DNA of 64,000 nt from NCBI GenBank assembly GCA_964397295.1, contig CAYNJG010000007.1:1-64000 (forward strand), in the 5' to 3' direction. Origin of the DNA: CAYNJG01 sp964397295 (GTDB lineage: Bacteria > Planctomycetota > Planctomycetia > Pirellulales > Pirellulaceae). Made by a program: the position numbers and the translations under genes. This document shows positions 24,841-33,921 of the stretch, in pieces; position 1 is the first letter of the stretch, and each line of letters begins with the position of its first letter. Below the pieces are notes generated by a model. It was not told where the DNA came from. It did not search any database and worked only from the letters and a program-made list of their open reading frames with translations.

Positions 24841-26574
24841 ATGCAATACATTCACTCGTGGCTTACGAATCGAACGACGTTAGTGGCGCTGATCGTGTTG
24901 GCTTGCCATGCCGGCTTACTAGTCTATGGATCATCCAAAAACTCGCCAGCTCGCGACGAAGTAGGACATCTTACGGCGGGACTCAGTCACCTCGAGATGC
25001 AGAAGTTTGACCTGTATCGCGTGAACCCACCACTTGTGCGCACGATTGCGGCCATACCCCTTTGGCTCTCTCCTGCAAAAAGGGATTGGGAACACTATTT
25101 GGGAGGCCACTTTGATCGGCCCGAATTTCGTGTTGGCTATGACTTCATTGCAGCCAACGGCCAAGATGCATTCCAGTATTTCACGTACGGTCGTCTCATA
25201 TGCGTTCCGTTTAGTCTACTAACCGGTTGGATCTGTTTCCGTTGGGGAACGGAATTATTTGGCCCAATTGCTGGGCTTCTCGCAACGACGTTGTGGTGTT
25301 TTTTGCCAGAAGCAATCGGTAACGGTCAAATGCTTACGCCGGATGCTGCCGCGACGTCGATGGGCATTCTGTTCTGGTATGCGAATTGGCACTGGCAACG
25401 CGATCCAACTTGGCGGCGAACTCTGCTGGGAGGCATCGCGTTAGGACTTGCAGTGCTTTCGAAAACGACGTGGCTTGTAGCTTATCCGTTGCTGCTCTGC
25501 GTTACCCTGGTTTGGACTTTTTCTTCGTGTGACATTACTCGAATCAGCAGATGGACGCGCGTTGCCATGATGGTATGCGTCAGCGTTTATGTACTAAACC
25601 TCGGCTATTTGTTTGAGGGAACGGGCACTCGCTTCGGGGATTTTCCGTTCGTAAGCACCACGTTATCCGGCCAAGAATCCAAGGTTGCTGGCAATCGGTT
25701 CACGAATTCGGTACTGGGCAAGCTGCCGGTTCCGCTGCCGCGCAATTTTGTGCTCGGCATCGACGTGCAAAAGTACGAATTTGACGAACGCGACTACGAC
25801 TCCTATCTGCGCGGGACGTGGAGCAAACGCGGATGGTGGTACTACTACATCTATGGACTTTGCATCAAAACGCCGCTCGGTGCCCTTGCGATTATTTTCA
25901 GCGGAACAATTGTTCTCGCGCGGTATCGACCGATCGCCGTACCCGATGTCGCTTCCGTTCTCATGCCAGGGCTGGGCATCCTTTTTTTCGTAAGTTCCCA
26001 AACGGGGTTTAGCCACCATCTTCGCTACATCTTGCCGGCAACTCCGTATTTATTGCTGCTGGGATGCACTGTTTGCTACATCGACAAGCAGCATCGCCAG
26101 TCCAATCGAACATCTCGCAGCCTGATAGCTTGGCAACCGGTTTTGATCACCGGCTGCGTTGGCTGGAGCGTGATAAGCAGCTTGCTTTGCTTTCCGCACA
26201 GTCACTCGTACTTCAACGAATTCATCGGCGGCCCGTCTGCTGGATACAAACACATGCTGAACAGCAATGTCGATTGGGGACAAGATGTTCATCGAGTTCG
26301 CGATTGGCTCGAAGCAAACCCACAAGCCGCTCCGCTGAACTTTACGCCGCACTGCAACTACAACATTCGAGCGATTGGTGAAGACATTCCTTGGGATTTT
26401 GCGGACACTCCACCGACGAAACCAGGATGGTACGCGATAAGCGTAAATCAACTCTATCGACCCGACGATCGCTTTGCTGACCTTCACTCATTTGAGCCGG
26501 TAGAACGCGTTGGCTATTCAACGTACATCTATTGCTTGAGCAGCAACGATATCGATTCGTTGCCCAAACGCTAA
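24841..26574 (+). CDS. GT39/PMT-like polyprenyl-phosphate-dependent glycosyltransferase
   Basis: The 577-residue polytopic protein has about ten predicted membrane helices. The first external loop carries the acidic pair typical of PMT/ArnT-type GT-C enzymes (PARDEVGHLTAGL, Asp-Glu near residue 40), followed by RVNPPLV. Further signatures are MLTPDAAATSMG and LGLAVLSKTTW. A C-terminal soluble domain contains SNVDWGQDVHRVRDWL, which I have seen in planctomycete GT39-like proteins. Such enzymes move a sugar from a lipid-phosphate carrier to a substrate outside the cytoplasmic membrane. Substrate and sugar are not determinable here. The gene is 10 bases after the DUF1573 gene and 102 before the next GT2 gene. 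Confidence 0.85.
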   Translation: MQYIHSWLTNRTTLVALIVLACHAGLLVYGSSKNSPARDEVGHLTAGLSHLEMQKFDLYRVNPPLVRTIAAIPLWLSPAKRDWEHYLGGHFDRPEFRVGYDFIAANGQDAFQYFTYGRLICVPFSLLTGWICFRWGTELFGPIAGLLATTLWCFLPEAIGNGQMLTPDAAATSMGILFWYANWHWQRDPTWRRTLLGGIALGLAVLSKTTWLVAYPLLLCVTLVWTFSSCDITRISRWTRVAMMVCVSVYVLNLGYLFEGTGTRFGDFPFVSTTLSGQESKVAGNRFTNSVLGKLPVPLPRNFVLGIDVQKYEFDERDYDSYLRGTWSKRGWWYYYIYGLCIKTPLGALAIIFSGTIVLARYRPIAVPDVASVLMPGLGILFFVSSQTGFSHHLRYILPATPYLLLLGCTVCYIDKQHRQSNRTSRSLIAWQPVLITGCVGWSVISSLLCFPHSHSYFNEFIGGPSAGYKHMLNSNVDWGQDVHRVRDWLEANPQAAPLNFTPHCNYNIRAIGEDIPWDFADTPPTKPGWYAISVNQLYRPDDRFADLHSFEPVERVGYSTYIYCLSSNDIDSLPKR

Positions 26575-26676
26575 TTCTAGTCGCACGTCTTTACAATTCA
26601 GAATTCAGGAGAAATCGAAACACGGTCGGTCACTATTTGTATGAGTACATGCCGCAAGGATTAGCGGGAAATCTAC

Positions 26677-27525
26677 ATGCTGATTAAAAACGAACGGATT
26701 CGACATAACAGAACGCAATCATTTCTGTGTTCTTCTGTGGCCGGTCATATCGCAGCGGCGACAACGCCAAGCGAGGAATGCAATTTCGCTTCGGTGATCA
26801 TACCGGCTTTCAACGAAGAAAAGACGATCAACGAAATCGTAACACGAGTCGTTGAGCTTCCTTTCCGAAAAGAAGTAGTTGTCGTTGATGATGGATCCAC
26901 TGACTCAACGGCCGACGTACTACTTCAATTAAAACGAAACCCCGAAGTCCGTGTACTCACCCATGAGACCAACCAGGGCAAAGGCGCAGCGATTCGATCG
27001 GGAATTCGAGTTGCAACAGGAGCATACACCGTCATTCAGGACGCGGATCTTGAATATGCACCGGAAGACCTTCATCGCGTACTAGCTCCACTAGCGAACG
27101 GCGAGGCAGACATCGTCTACGGTTCACGCTACTCATCCGAAGCACCCCAGCATCCGCATTTCGTGTCTCGTAACGGAGTCCGTCTGCTCAATCAATTAGT
27201 TTGGCTTTTGTATCGGGTTCGACTGACAGATCAGGCAACATGTTACAAGGCATTTCGTTCGGATGTACTTCGGAGAATGGACTTGGAATGTCGCAAGTTT
27301 GAGTTCTGTGCAGAGGTAACAGCCAAAGCTTGTCGCATGCAAATACCGATCATCGAAGTTCCGATCGGCTACGACCCAAGAGGGTATTCAGACGGGAAAA
27401 AAATCCGCACACGCGATGGAATTCAATGCGTCGCAGCTTTGTTTCGTTACTGTCGCTGGAAGGAATCACCGGAACGCCCATCGCATAAACCTGCGCCAGG
27501 CAAGCTTCTTCCGGTAGCTGGGTAG
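26677..27525 (+). CDS. Family 2 glycosyltransferase, polyprenol-phosphate-sugar synthase-like
   Basis: The 282-residue cytoplasmic protein has a GT-A fold. Motifs are VIIPAFNEEKTI, the nucleotide-binding VVVDDGSTDST, NQGKGAAIRSG, the metal-binding QDADLEY and YGSRYSS. The last third (FEFCAEVTAKACRMQIPIIEVPIGYDPRGYSDGKKI) matches the group of dolichol/polyprenol-phosphate glucose or mannose synthases. The first 36 residues are polar and not conserved, and start choice there is uncertain. No membrane helix is present. It is five bases before the PIG-V-like gene, which would use such a lipid-linked sugar. Confidence 0.87.
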   Translation: MLIKNERIRHNRTQSFLCSSVAGHIAAATTPSEECNFASVIIPAFNEEKTINEIVTRVVELPFRKEVVVVDDGSTDSTADVLLQLKRNPEVRVLTHETNQGKGAAIRSGIRVATGAYTVIQDADLEYAPEDLHRVLAPLANGEADIVYGSRYSSEAPQHPHFVSRNGVRLLNQLVWLLYRVRLTDQATCYKAFRSDVLRRMDLECRKFEFCAEVTAKACRMQIPIIEVPIGYDPRGYSDGKKIRTRDGIQCVAALFRYCRWKESPERPSHKPAPGKLLPVAG

Positions 27526-27530
27526 CGTCG

Positions 27531-28748
27531 ATGGGAAAAACACAATCGATACGATTCGATTCGAAGACAGCGATTTATTGCTATCTGTATACAACAGTGT
27601 TGTTCCTTGCTGGTTCCGCGTACGGGATTACCTGCCTGTTCAACACGTCGACGGAAACTGTTCCAACAGAGAATTCAATCAACATTCAGTCGGTGCTGCA
27701 CCGTTGGGATTCGGCCCATTACCTGAATGTCGCTTCCAAAGGATATACGTACAACAATGACGCGAATGGAGAGAACATAGCTTTTTTTCCAGTGTATCCG
27801 CTCATCATTCGTGTCTGCTCCACCATTTCGAGGCTCTCACTCTCCTGGAGCGCTCTGCTTGTCGCCCATGCGTCATTCATTGCTACGCTAGTCATTTTCA
27901 GTCGCTATCTGCGTGGTCGATCCTTGGAGCGGCAAGTGCAGCACTGGTCGTTGATATGTATGGCGATCTGGCCGGCAAGTTTTTTTTGGCGGTTCGCATA
28001 CAGTGAAGCGACGTTTTTGATGCTGACCGTTCTGGCCATGTACTTAATGCATCAAAAGCGTTCGCTTTTGGTGATCTCATTGACCATTGGATTGGCCAGC
28101 GCAACAAGACCGGTTGGCGTGGCTCTGTTGGTCCCATTCGTCATTCACTTGCTACAACGGTATCCGAAACGCCATGAATTCCTTGCGGCGTTTTGGATAT
28201 ACATGCCGCTCGGTTGCTGGGGTCTGTTGGCGTTCATGACCTACCAACAACTCGAATTTGGCGAGCCACTTGCTTTCGCAAAAACACAACAACATTGGCG
28301 TGTTCGGCCGGACGTTGACGTTACTCAGAAGCTGGCTTCGTTTGCCGCGTTCGAGCCAATTTGGGCTGTGTATCGTTCGGATTCTCTTTCGTATTGGAAA
28401 CGATTCGAACCCCATTCGATTCCACTTTTAAGTCTCGCATTCTGGAACCCGCTCTTCTTCATCGGTGCCGGCAGCCTGACTTATTTCGGACATCGACAAC
28501 GCTGGCTCACATTAGAAGAGACGTCGCTGGCTACAGGCCTTCTCTTGATTCCGTTTCTTACGAGGGGCTTCGACAATTGCATGCTGAGCCAAGGTCGGTT
28601 TGCCGCGATGGCATTTCCGATTTACATCGCTTGCGGTCATGTCGCTCAACGGATTCCCGCGTGGCTTCGCCGCGCAACCGCCTGTTTCGCGATGTTTTTG
28701 CTCTTCTACTTTTCTGCGCGTTTCGCCGCCGGATTCCGACTCTATTAG
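27531..28748 (+). CDS. GT76-like (PIG-V type) mannosyltransferase, polytopic
   Basis: The 405-residue protein has eight or more membrane helices. The first loop carries RWDSAHYLNVASKGY (Asp60 as the probable catalytic acid), then NIAFFPVYPLIIR. Next come WPASFFWRFAYSEATFLML and SATRPVGVALL. These signatures (WDSxHY, FFPxYPL, PASxFxxxxYSE, TRxxG) match eukaryotic PIG-V, the second GPI-anchor mannosyltransferase, and its bacterial relatives. In eukaryotes the donor is dolichol-phosphate-mannose. The acceptor here is unknown. It is tightly packed between the GT2 gene and the DUF1559 gene. Confidence 0.82.
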   Translation: MGKTQSIRFDSKTAIYCYLYTTVLFLAGSAYGITCLFNTSTETVPTENSINIQSVLHRWDSAHYLNVASKGYTYNNDANGENIAFFPVYPLIIRVCSTISRLSLSWSALLVAHASFIATLVIFSRYLRGRSLERQVQHWSLICMAIWPASFFWRFAYSEATFLMLTVLAMYLMHQKRSLLVISLTIGLASATRPVGVALLVPFVIHLLQRYPKRHEFLAAFWIYMPLGCWGLLAFMTYQQLEFGEPLAFAKTQQHWRVRPDVDVTQKLASFAAFEPIWAVYRSDSLSYWKRFEPHSIPLLSLAFWNPLFFIGAGSLTYFGHRQRWLTLEETSLATGLLLIPFLTRGFDNCMLSQGRFAAMAFPIYIACGHVAQRIPAWLRRATACFAMFLLFYFSARFAAGFRLY

Positions 28749-28762
28749 CTTGGAGGCTAACG

Positions 28763-29665
28763 ATGAAGTTTCGACGACATGGCTTCACACTTGTTGAATT
28801 GTTAACCGCGGTCGCAATCATCGGCGTATTGATGGCAATCGCGTTACCAGCGGTCAACGTCGCTCGAGAAGCAACGCGCCGCACGCAGTGTACAGCGAAA
28901 CTAAGTCAACTTGTCATTGCCATCGAGAACCATCAGTCGGCACATGATGCCTATCCTCCAGGTCGATTCTTGGGCGAGTACGGAAGTGGCCCTGATTCGA
29001 CGGCTTGGAGTTGGATGGCAATGACGCTTCCATACATGGAAGAACAGGCTGTCTACGATTCCGGGAATATTCCAATCGAGACTCTCGAGGACAGCGAAGC
29101 CACAAACGCGCACATCGCTTCTTTCATTTGCCCGAGCGCAGATGGGGACTACTTAACGCCGACGACAAATGCCGGCAACGTCACGGGCTTTCCGGTTGGA
29201 CAAACCACTTACAAGGGAGTCAGCGGCTCGAATTGGGGAGCGGACCGAAGTCTAAAACAATGGAGCGTCCGAACTCCATTTCGCAACGAAGGTACCAACG
29301 GTTCATTCGATGGCCTCGGCAATGGTGACGGAAATCTCTGGCGATCCGACATCGCCAACCGCAACAGCCAGCGACATATCGCCGACGGTACCAGCAAAAC
29401 ATTCATCGTCGGTGAAGATCTACCTCGGTACAACATTTGGTCATCGTGGCCGTACTCGAACAACGCCTACGGAACCTGTGCGATTCCGCCCAATCACATT
29501 CCTGACGATGTGAAATGGCAATACGAATCGTATTCGTTTCGTAGTGACCATCCCGGCGGGTTGAACTTTGCATTCGCGGATGGATCCGTTCGGTTCATTG
29601 CGGATTCAGTGGATTTAGAAGTCTACAGAGCGATGGCAACACGAAGCGGTAGCGAAAAACTTTAA
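28763..29665 (+). CDS. DUF1559 pseudopilin-like protein
   Basis: The 300-residue protein has the planctomycete DUF1559 architecture. A prepilin-type leader ends HG and the mature start is FTLVELLTAVAIIGVLMAIALPAV (Glu5 kept). Next come the REATRRTQC segment and a long beta domain (AYPPGRFLG, MTLPYMEEQ, ICPSADGD, ISDGTSK-like ADGTSKTFIVGEDL). It closes with HPGGLNFAFADGSVRFI. The ATG at 28763 follows GGAGG at 28752-28756. Such proteins should be processed by a prepilin peptidase and may be envelope-associated. Its place between two glycosyltransferase genes is unusual. Confidence 0.9.
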   Translation: MKFRRHGFTLVELLTAVAIIGVLMAIALPAVNVAREATRRTQCTAKLSQLVIAIENHQSAHDAYPPGRFLGEYGSGPDSTAWSWMAMTLPYMEEQAVYDSGNIPIETLEDSEATNAHIASFICPSADGDYLTPTTNAGNVTGFPVGQTTYKGVSGSNWGADRSLKQWSVRTPFRNEGTNGSFDGLGNGDGNLWRSDIANRNSQRHIADGTSKTFIVGEDLPRYNIWSSWPYSNNAYGTCAIPPNHIPDDVKWQYESYSFRSDHPGGLNFAFADGSVRFIADSVDLEVYRAMATRSGSEKL

Positions 29666-29680
29666 CATTCGAGGCACACG

Positions 29681-30439
29681 ATGCATCCTCAAGTATCCAT
29701 CATCGTCCCCACGTTCCGTGAAGCAGACAATCTGCGAGAGTTGGTGTCTCGAACGACCAAAGCTCTCGTCGCGGAGAACTTGCGAGGTGAAATCATCATC
29801 GTGGATGACGACAGTAGAGACGGAACTGATCTCGTTTGCGATGCGTTGCAAAACGATTACCCGGTAGTGCTCGAAACAAGACGCGGCGAACGCGGACTTG
29901 CAACGGCCGTCCTTCATGGGCTGAAAAAAGCACGCGGACAGATGCTCGTTGTGATGGATGCAGATCTCTCTCATCCACCAGAAGCCATTCCGGAAATTGT
30001 TGACGCACTTCAGTCCGGTGCAGAAATGGTAGTTGGGAGTCGCTATGTAAAAGGTGGCAAAACCGACAACGACTGGGGCGTCTTACGATGGTTAAACTCA
30101 AAAGCCGCGAGCCTTCTGGCGTGGCCACTTACAACGATCAAAGATCCGATGGCAGGTTTCTTTGCAATCCACAAGCGGACGCTTTCTCGATGCAATGGGC
30201 TAGATCCTATTGGGTACAAAATTGGTCTGGAGCTTTTGGTTAAGTGTGACTGCCGTTTGGTAGTCGAAGTACCCATCCACTTTACGGATCGAAAGCGGGG
30301 AGAAAGTAAACTCACGCTTCGAGAACAGTGGAACTATCTCACACACCTACACAGGCTCTACACATTCAAGTTTCGTGAGTCGCGACAACGTCGTCCGATT
30401 GCACCCGCGTTTACGCAAAACACTGGACAAGAATACTAA
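29681..30439 (+). CDS. Dolichol-phosphate-mannose synthase-like GT2
   Basis: The 252-residue soluble protein resembles the catalytic DPM1 type. Motifs in order are SIIVPTFREADNL, IIIVDDDSRDGT, GLATAVLHGLKKARG, the metal-binding VMDADLSHPPE, VVGSRYVKGG and, near the end, HFTDRKRGESKLT. DPM-type enzymes load mannose from GDP-mannose onto a polyprenyl phosphate on the cytoplasmic side. The C-terminal membrane domain present in some bacterial homologues is absent, as in human DPM1. It is followed eight bases later by the GT22-like gene, which uses Dol-P-Man in eukaryotes. Confidence 0.88.
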   Translation: MHPQVSIIVPTFREADNLRELVSRTTKALVAENLRGEIIIVDDDSRDGTDLVCDALQNDYPVVLETRRGERGLATAVLHGLKKARGQMLVVMDADLSHPPEAIPEIVDALQSGAEMVVGSRYVKGGKTDNDWGVLRWLNSKAASLLAWPLTTIKDPMAGFFAIHKRTLSRCNGLDPIGYKIGLELLVKCDCRLVVEVPIHFTDRKRGESKLTLREQWNYLTHLHRLYTFKFRESRQRRPIAPAFTQNTGQEY

Positions 30440-30447
30440 GAGCAACC

Positions 30448-31839
30448 ATGCACAGTCGTTTTGATAATAAACACGCGACCTCATACTTCATGGCTGCTGT
30501 CATCGTGTTGGGAATCGCACTTCGCATTGTCGCCGGAAGTAACTCTCTTGGTTTCGTGCATCCCGACGAACACCAGCAATACCTCGAAGCCGCGAATAAG
30601 ATTGCGTTTGGCTACGGCGTATCTTTCTGGGAATACGAACGTGGAATCCGACACTACCTCTACCCGGGATCGCTCGCAATCTTGCTCAAGCTGTTCGATA
30701 CAATTGGAATCTCATCTCCGATCCATCAAGCCCAAATCATTCGATCGTTGATGGGGATTGGCGTTTTCGCGAGCGTCGTCATGTATTCGTTCGGTATGTT
30801 AAGACAAAAGCGGCACATGGCGGCGTTTTCGCTATTAGTTCTTGCGACCGCGAGCCCGTTTTTCATCTTCGTCGGCGCGCGCACCCTTAGTGAGACCGCA
30901 ACTATCCCACTGCTGATGGCGATGCTTTATTTTCTAGATCGACGTCCTGGAACAGCAGGTTTCCTTGCGGGGATCATGTTCGCGGTGCGATTCCAATCGG
31001 CACTATTCGTCGCTCCATTGTTCTTCGCTATGGTGGTTCAACGAATTGTGAAAGACCGATCGCTTGCCGGTTTAAAGAGCTCCGCTCGGCCGTTTGCGGC
31101 TAGTTGCATTGCTTCGCTGCTACTAGTTGGCTTTATCGACTATTGCACTTGGGGGCATTGGTTCCACTCTCCGATCGAGTACGTTCGTGCCAATGTTGTC
31201 GAGAATGTCGCATCATCATTTGGCGTATCACCGTGGTATCAATACGCAATTTGGGCCTATGATTCATTGATTGAATCGACATTTCTGATAATTCCCTTGG
31301 TGTGTATCGGAGCTTGGTATTGTCCACGATTAGCGTTTGCAATGGCTACCTTCGCCGTGGCTCACTCGTTTATTGGTCACAAGGAACCCAGGTTTCTATG
31401 GCCTATGATTCCGGTCGTGTTCGTTTTGGTAGCCGTTGGCATCGAGCATCTATCGCGATGTCTTTCAACCCAGCAGAAGAAGTATCTGGTGATTGGGCTG
31501 TCGCTAACTCTTATCGCTTCCGTGAAATTCCAATGGGACGCCACGGATTGGCACATGGGCCGCACAGAAACTTCGGCGCTGGCACTGGCTAGAGTGAGAG
31601 AAATTGAAGACGTTCGCGGTGTCGCCCTGCTTGGCGGAGATGCGCACAGCGGGAATCTGTTCTATTTGAGACGCGACCTACCGTATCTCGCACGCACAGA
31701 ATGGCAGGAGCTGTCGACCCATGCACTTTGGAAAAACGGCTGCCTTAACTATCTGATTGCAGAACAAGCTCCCGAGGGAACTCAATTCACTCTAGTCTCC
31801 CAAGTTCGCGATCTATCCATATTCCGCGTCAACCCATAA
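30448..31839 (+). CDS. GT22-like (PIG-B/ALG9 type) mannosyltransferase, polytopic
   Basis: The 463-residue membrane protein has about nine helices. The first loop has HPDEHQQYLEAA (Asp40-Glu41) followed by SFWEYERGIRHYLYPG. The later loop has HKEPRFLWP at about residue 311. These are the two signatures of GT22 (eukaryotic PIG-B, ALG9 and ALG12), where the donor is Dol-P-Man. Membership in this family seems clear. The acceptor is unknown. It is the last gene of the same-strand series. Confidence 0.85.
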   Translation: MHSRFDNKHATSYFMAAVIVLGIALRIVAGSNSLGFVHPDEHQQYLEAANKIAFGYGVSFWEYERGIRHYLYPGSLAILLKLFDTIGISSPIHQAQIIRSLMGIGVFASVVMYSFGMLRQKRHMAAFSLLVLATASPFFIFVGARTLSETATIPLLMAMLYFLDRRPGTAGFLAGIMFAVRFQSALFVAPLFFAMVVQRIVKDRSLAGLKSSARPFAASCIASLLLVGFIDYCTWGHWFHSPIEYVRANVVENVASSFGVSPWYQYAIWAYDSLIESTFLIIPLVCIGAWYCPRLAFAMATFAVAHSFIGHKEPRFLWPMIPVVFVLVAVGIEHLSRCLSTQQKKYLVIGLSLTLIASVKFQWDATDWHMGRTETSALALARVREIEDVRGVALLGGDAHSGNLFYLRRDLPYLARTEWQELSTHALWKNGCLNYLIAEQAPEGTQFTLVSQVRDLSIFRVNP

Positions 31840-31888
31840 CACGCAAACCACCAAGTCTTGTACTCAATTTGACGTGCCAGGTCATTTT

Positions 31889-31912
31889 CCATCTTTTTAC
31901 GAAAATAGATGG
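31889..31912. other. Imperfect hairpin after the glycosyltransferase operon
   Basis: CCATCT, T, TTT, loop ACGA, AAA, T, AGATGG: six outer pairs, one mismatch and three inner pairs, 50 bases after the GT22-like stop. It may act in transcription termination, but no clear T run follows on either strand, so this is weak. A smaller AAACC/GGTTT hairpin follows at about 31917. Confidence 0.3.
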
Positions 31913-31986
31913 AGAAAACCTCAAGGGTTTAGTCACTGAGAGAATGTCCAGTCCAGATTGATATACGGGTATGCGCAGACGATTGT

Positions 31987-32014
31987 AGTCGCGAGAACAG
32001 ATTTCTCGACGACT
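31987..32014 (+). other. Stem-loop in the leader of the histidine kinase gene
   Basis: AGTCGCGAGAA pairs with TTCTCG-A-CGACT: eleven base pairs with one bulged A and a five-base CAGAT loop. It lies 67 bases before the kinase ATG at 32082. It could be a leader structure, or the end of the previous transcript, but it lacks a following T run. Its function is not known. Confidence 0.4.
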
Positions 32015-32081
32015 GGTAGAGGGGAAGCGTAGACGTTGCGTACCAGCATCGATTGAGCAATCACGTTTAGCGGTCCCAATT

Positions 32082-33242
32082 ATGCAACCATCGCCACTTT
32101 CCCAATACGCGGAAATCTCTCAGTCCCATCTGTTGATGTTCGAGATTAGTGCGGACGGGACGTTGCACTTCGTAAGCAAGCCGCTGGCGAGAGCGTTGGG
32201 TGTCGAAGAATCGAATCTCATTGGCAAAAACTGGCTCGACTTCACAAGCCCAACGGGCTCGCGGAGTAGTCCTCAGTGGATGTCACTGCCATTTCAAGTT
32301 CCAGGTGACGCTCAATCGTTGAACTTCGAATGCACCATGTCAGATGCGAACGACGCTGACATTCGTTTCGAAATAACTGCGATTGCTCTGAAGAAGACTC
32401 GGTTCGCAATGGTTTGCCATGAAATCACGAAACAGAAACGGAAAGAGGCGAAGCTAATTGATCGCGTCAAAAGACTTCGCAATATTATCGAAACGCAAGA
32501 CGAAGAGCTTGCCACCGTGAGACACTTTACCGCGGTGGAACTTACCAGGGAGATCCTTCACGAAGCAAGCCAACCCTTGACCGCGATACGTTGTTATGGA
32601 GGAATTGCAAGAACCCTCCTAGAAAATCAGATCCCTGAAGCGGAAAAGATCGATTCGCTTGTACAAACCATGATTCGATCCTCTCAATTGACGGCTGACA
32701 TATTGCGCCGCTTTTGCGATTCAACATCCGGACGGTTCGCAGTGTTGTCCTCAGAAGACATAGGCGAACTTGTGAACGACGTCACCCAGCTGCTCGCATT
32801 CCCAGCAGAAAAAGAGTGTATAACGCTGCAATCGAGGATCGATGCGGGAACCGCAATGCTCGATCGCACACAGATCCAACAAGTTCTCTTGAATCTGATA
32901 AAAAACTCAATTGAAGCAACGGAAAACAACACGGGTATGATCGAGGTTTCCGCGCATCGTAAACCACAATACTGGGAATTCACCGTGTCCGACAATGGTC
33001 CTGGCGTAAGCAAAGATCAGGTTGAACGATTATTTCTTCCAATCAAGAGCACCAAGCAGGACGGCGTTGGGGTCGGCCTTTCCGTCGCCCAATCAATCGT
33101 AAGATGCCATGGTGGTGTTATCCAATATTCACCACTTTACCCGACAGGTGCAAGATTCCGATTCAAAATCCCCACCGACACCACAGCCTCGAAAGGACAC
33201 GGGTTGGCCCCTAACAGCTCTTCTTCTACTACGCGAAAGTGA
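32082..33242 (+). CDS. Cytoplasmic PAS sensor histidine kinase, NtrB/FixL-like
   Basis: The 386-residue protein has no membrane helix. A PAS-like domain occupies about residues 15-115 (FEISADGTLHFVSKPLARALG, then LIGKNWLDFT). A short coiled coil follows (RVKRLRNIIETQDEEL). The phosphoacceptor region is ILHEASQPLTAI with His160. The ATPase domain has the N box VLLNLIKNSIEA, G1 DNGPGVS, an FLPIKSTK segment and G2 GVGVGLSVAQSI. The H-box HExxQPLTAI is of the FixL type. No response regulator is adjacent, so it is an orphan, and its phosphorelay partner lies outside this window. Signal unknown. Confidence 0.92.
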   Translation: MQPSPLSQYAEISQSHLLMFEISADGTLHFVSKPLARALGVEESNLIGKNWLDFTSPTGSRSSPQWMSLPFQVPGDAQSLNFECTMSDANDADIRFEITAIALKKTRFAMVCHEITKQKRKEAKLIDRVKRLRNIIETQDEELATVRHFTAVELTREILHEASQPLTAIRCYGGIARTLLENQIPEAEKIDSLVQTMIRSSQLTADILRRFCDSTSGRFAVLSSEDIGELVNDVTQLLAFPAEKECITLQSRIDAGTAMLDRTQIQQVLLNLIKNSIEATENNTGMIEVSAHRKPQYWEFTVSDNGPGVSKDQVERLFLPIKSTKQDGVGVGLSVAQSIVRCHGGVIQYSPLYPTGARFRFKIPTDTTASKGHGLAPNSSSSTTRK

Positions 33243-33390
33243 AATCAACTCGCGTCTCTCTTCAATATTCCGGTGTCGCATTGCGCGAAACCGACAGTTG
33301 TTGATAAACTAGATTCGGACAACGAGAAAATATTGGATTTCGGTAGAAACAACAGCTGTTACTGTCACTTAACATTAGGCGTAACTTACT

Positions 33391-33921
33391 TTGTCGGACA
33401 AAGAACTAGTTGAACGCGCAATTGCTGGAGACAAACGGGCATTCGAATGTCTTTACGACAAATATGCACCGTTGATTCGAGCAGTTTGCTTTGACACAAC
33501 GAGAGAACTAGCCTCGGCTCAGGATCTAGCTCAGGAAGTGTTCCTTCGGGCCTATACGAGACTATCAACGCTCGACCGTCCCTCAAAATTTGGGAGCTGG
33601 ATAACGGGAATTGCCAAGTTGGCCGGCAAAGAATGGCTACGAAAGAAAGGCAGAGACCGTCACCAGTTCGACGACACACTCACATTTACATTGGCAATCC
33701 CAGAAACAGAAGAAGACGAACGACTGACATTTCTACAAGAAGCCATGGCCGACCTTCAAGAACAAGAACGGCTGGCGCTTCACGCGTTTTATTTGCAGGG
33801 TAAGTCTGCGGAAGCTGCTCGTTTGCTTTTGGAAATGTCACTCTCTGGTTTTTATAAACTCCTCGATCGCGCGCGGCACAAACTACAACGCGGAATTACA
33901 CATCGACGTGAGGCATCATGA
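33391..33921 (+). CDS. ECF-family RNA polymerase sigma factor
   Basis: The 176-residue protein has sigma region 2 (FECLYDKYAPLIRAVCFDTTR, then AQDLAQEVFLRAYTRL, FGSWITGIAKLAGKEWLRKK). Region 4 follows (LQEQERLALHAFYLQGKSAEAARLL, then GFYKLLDRARHKLQRGI). The start is TTG at 33391. No ATG or GTG sits at a better place, and the N-terminus fits the family (SDKELVERAIAGDKRAFE). The stop overlaps the ATG of the next gene (ATGA), so it is translationally paired with a likely anti-sigma factor. Confidence 0.9.
   Translation: MSDKELVERAIAGDKRAFECLYDKYAPLIRAVCFDTTRELASAQDLAQEVFLRAYTRLSTLDRPSKFGSWITGIAKLAGKEWLRKKGRDRHQFDDTLTFTLAIPETEEDERLTFLQEAMADLQEQERLALHAFYLQGKSAEAARLLLEMSLSGFYKLLDRARHKLQRGITHRREAS

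Noticed and set aside
31840..33390. Search for a tRNA or riboswitch around the kinase and sigma genes
   Set aside because: No cloverleaf, T-loop sequence or known riboswitch core was seen, only the simple hairpins listed.
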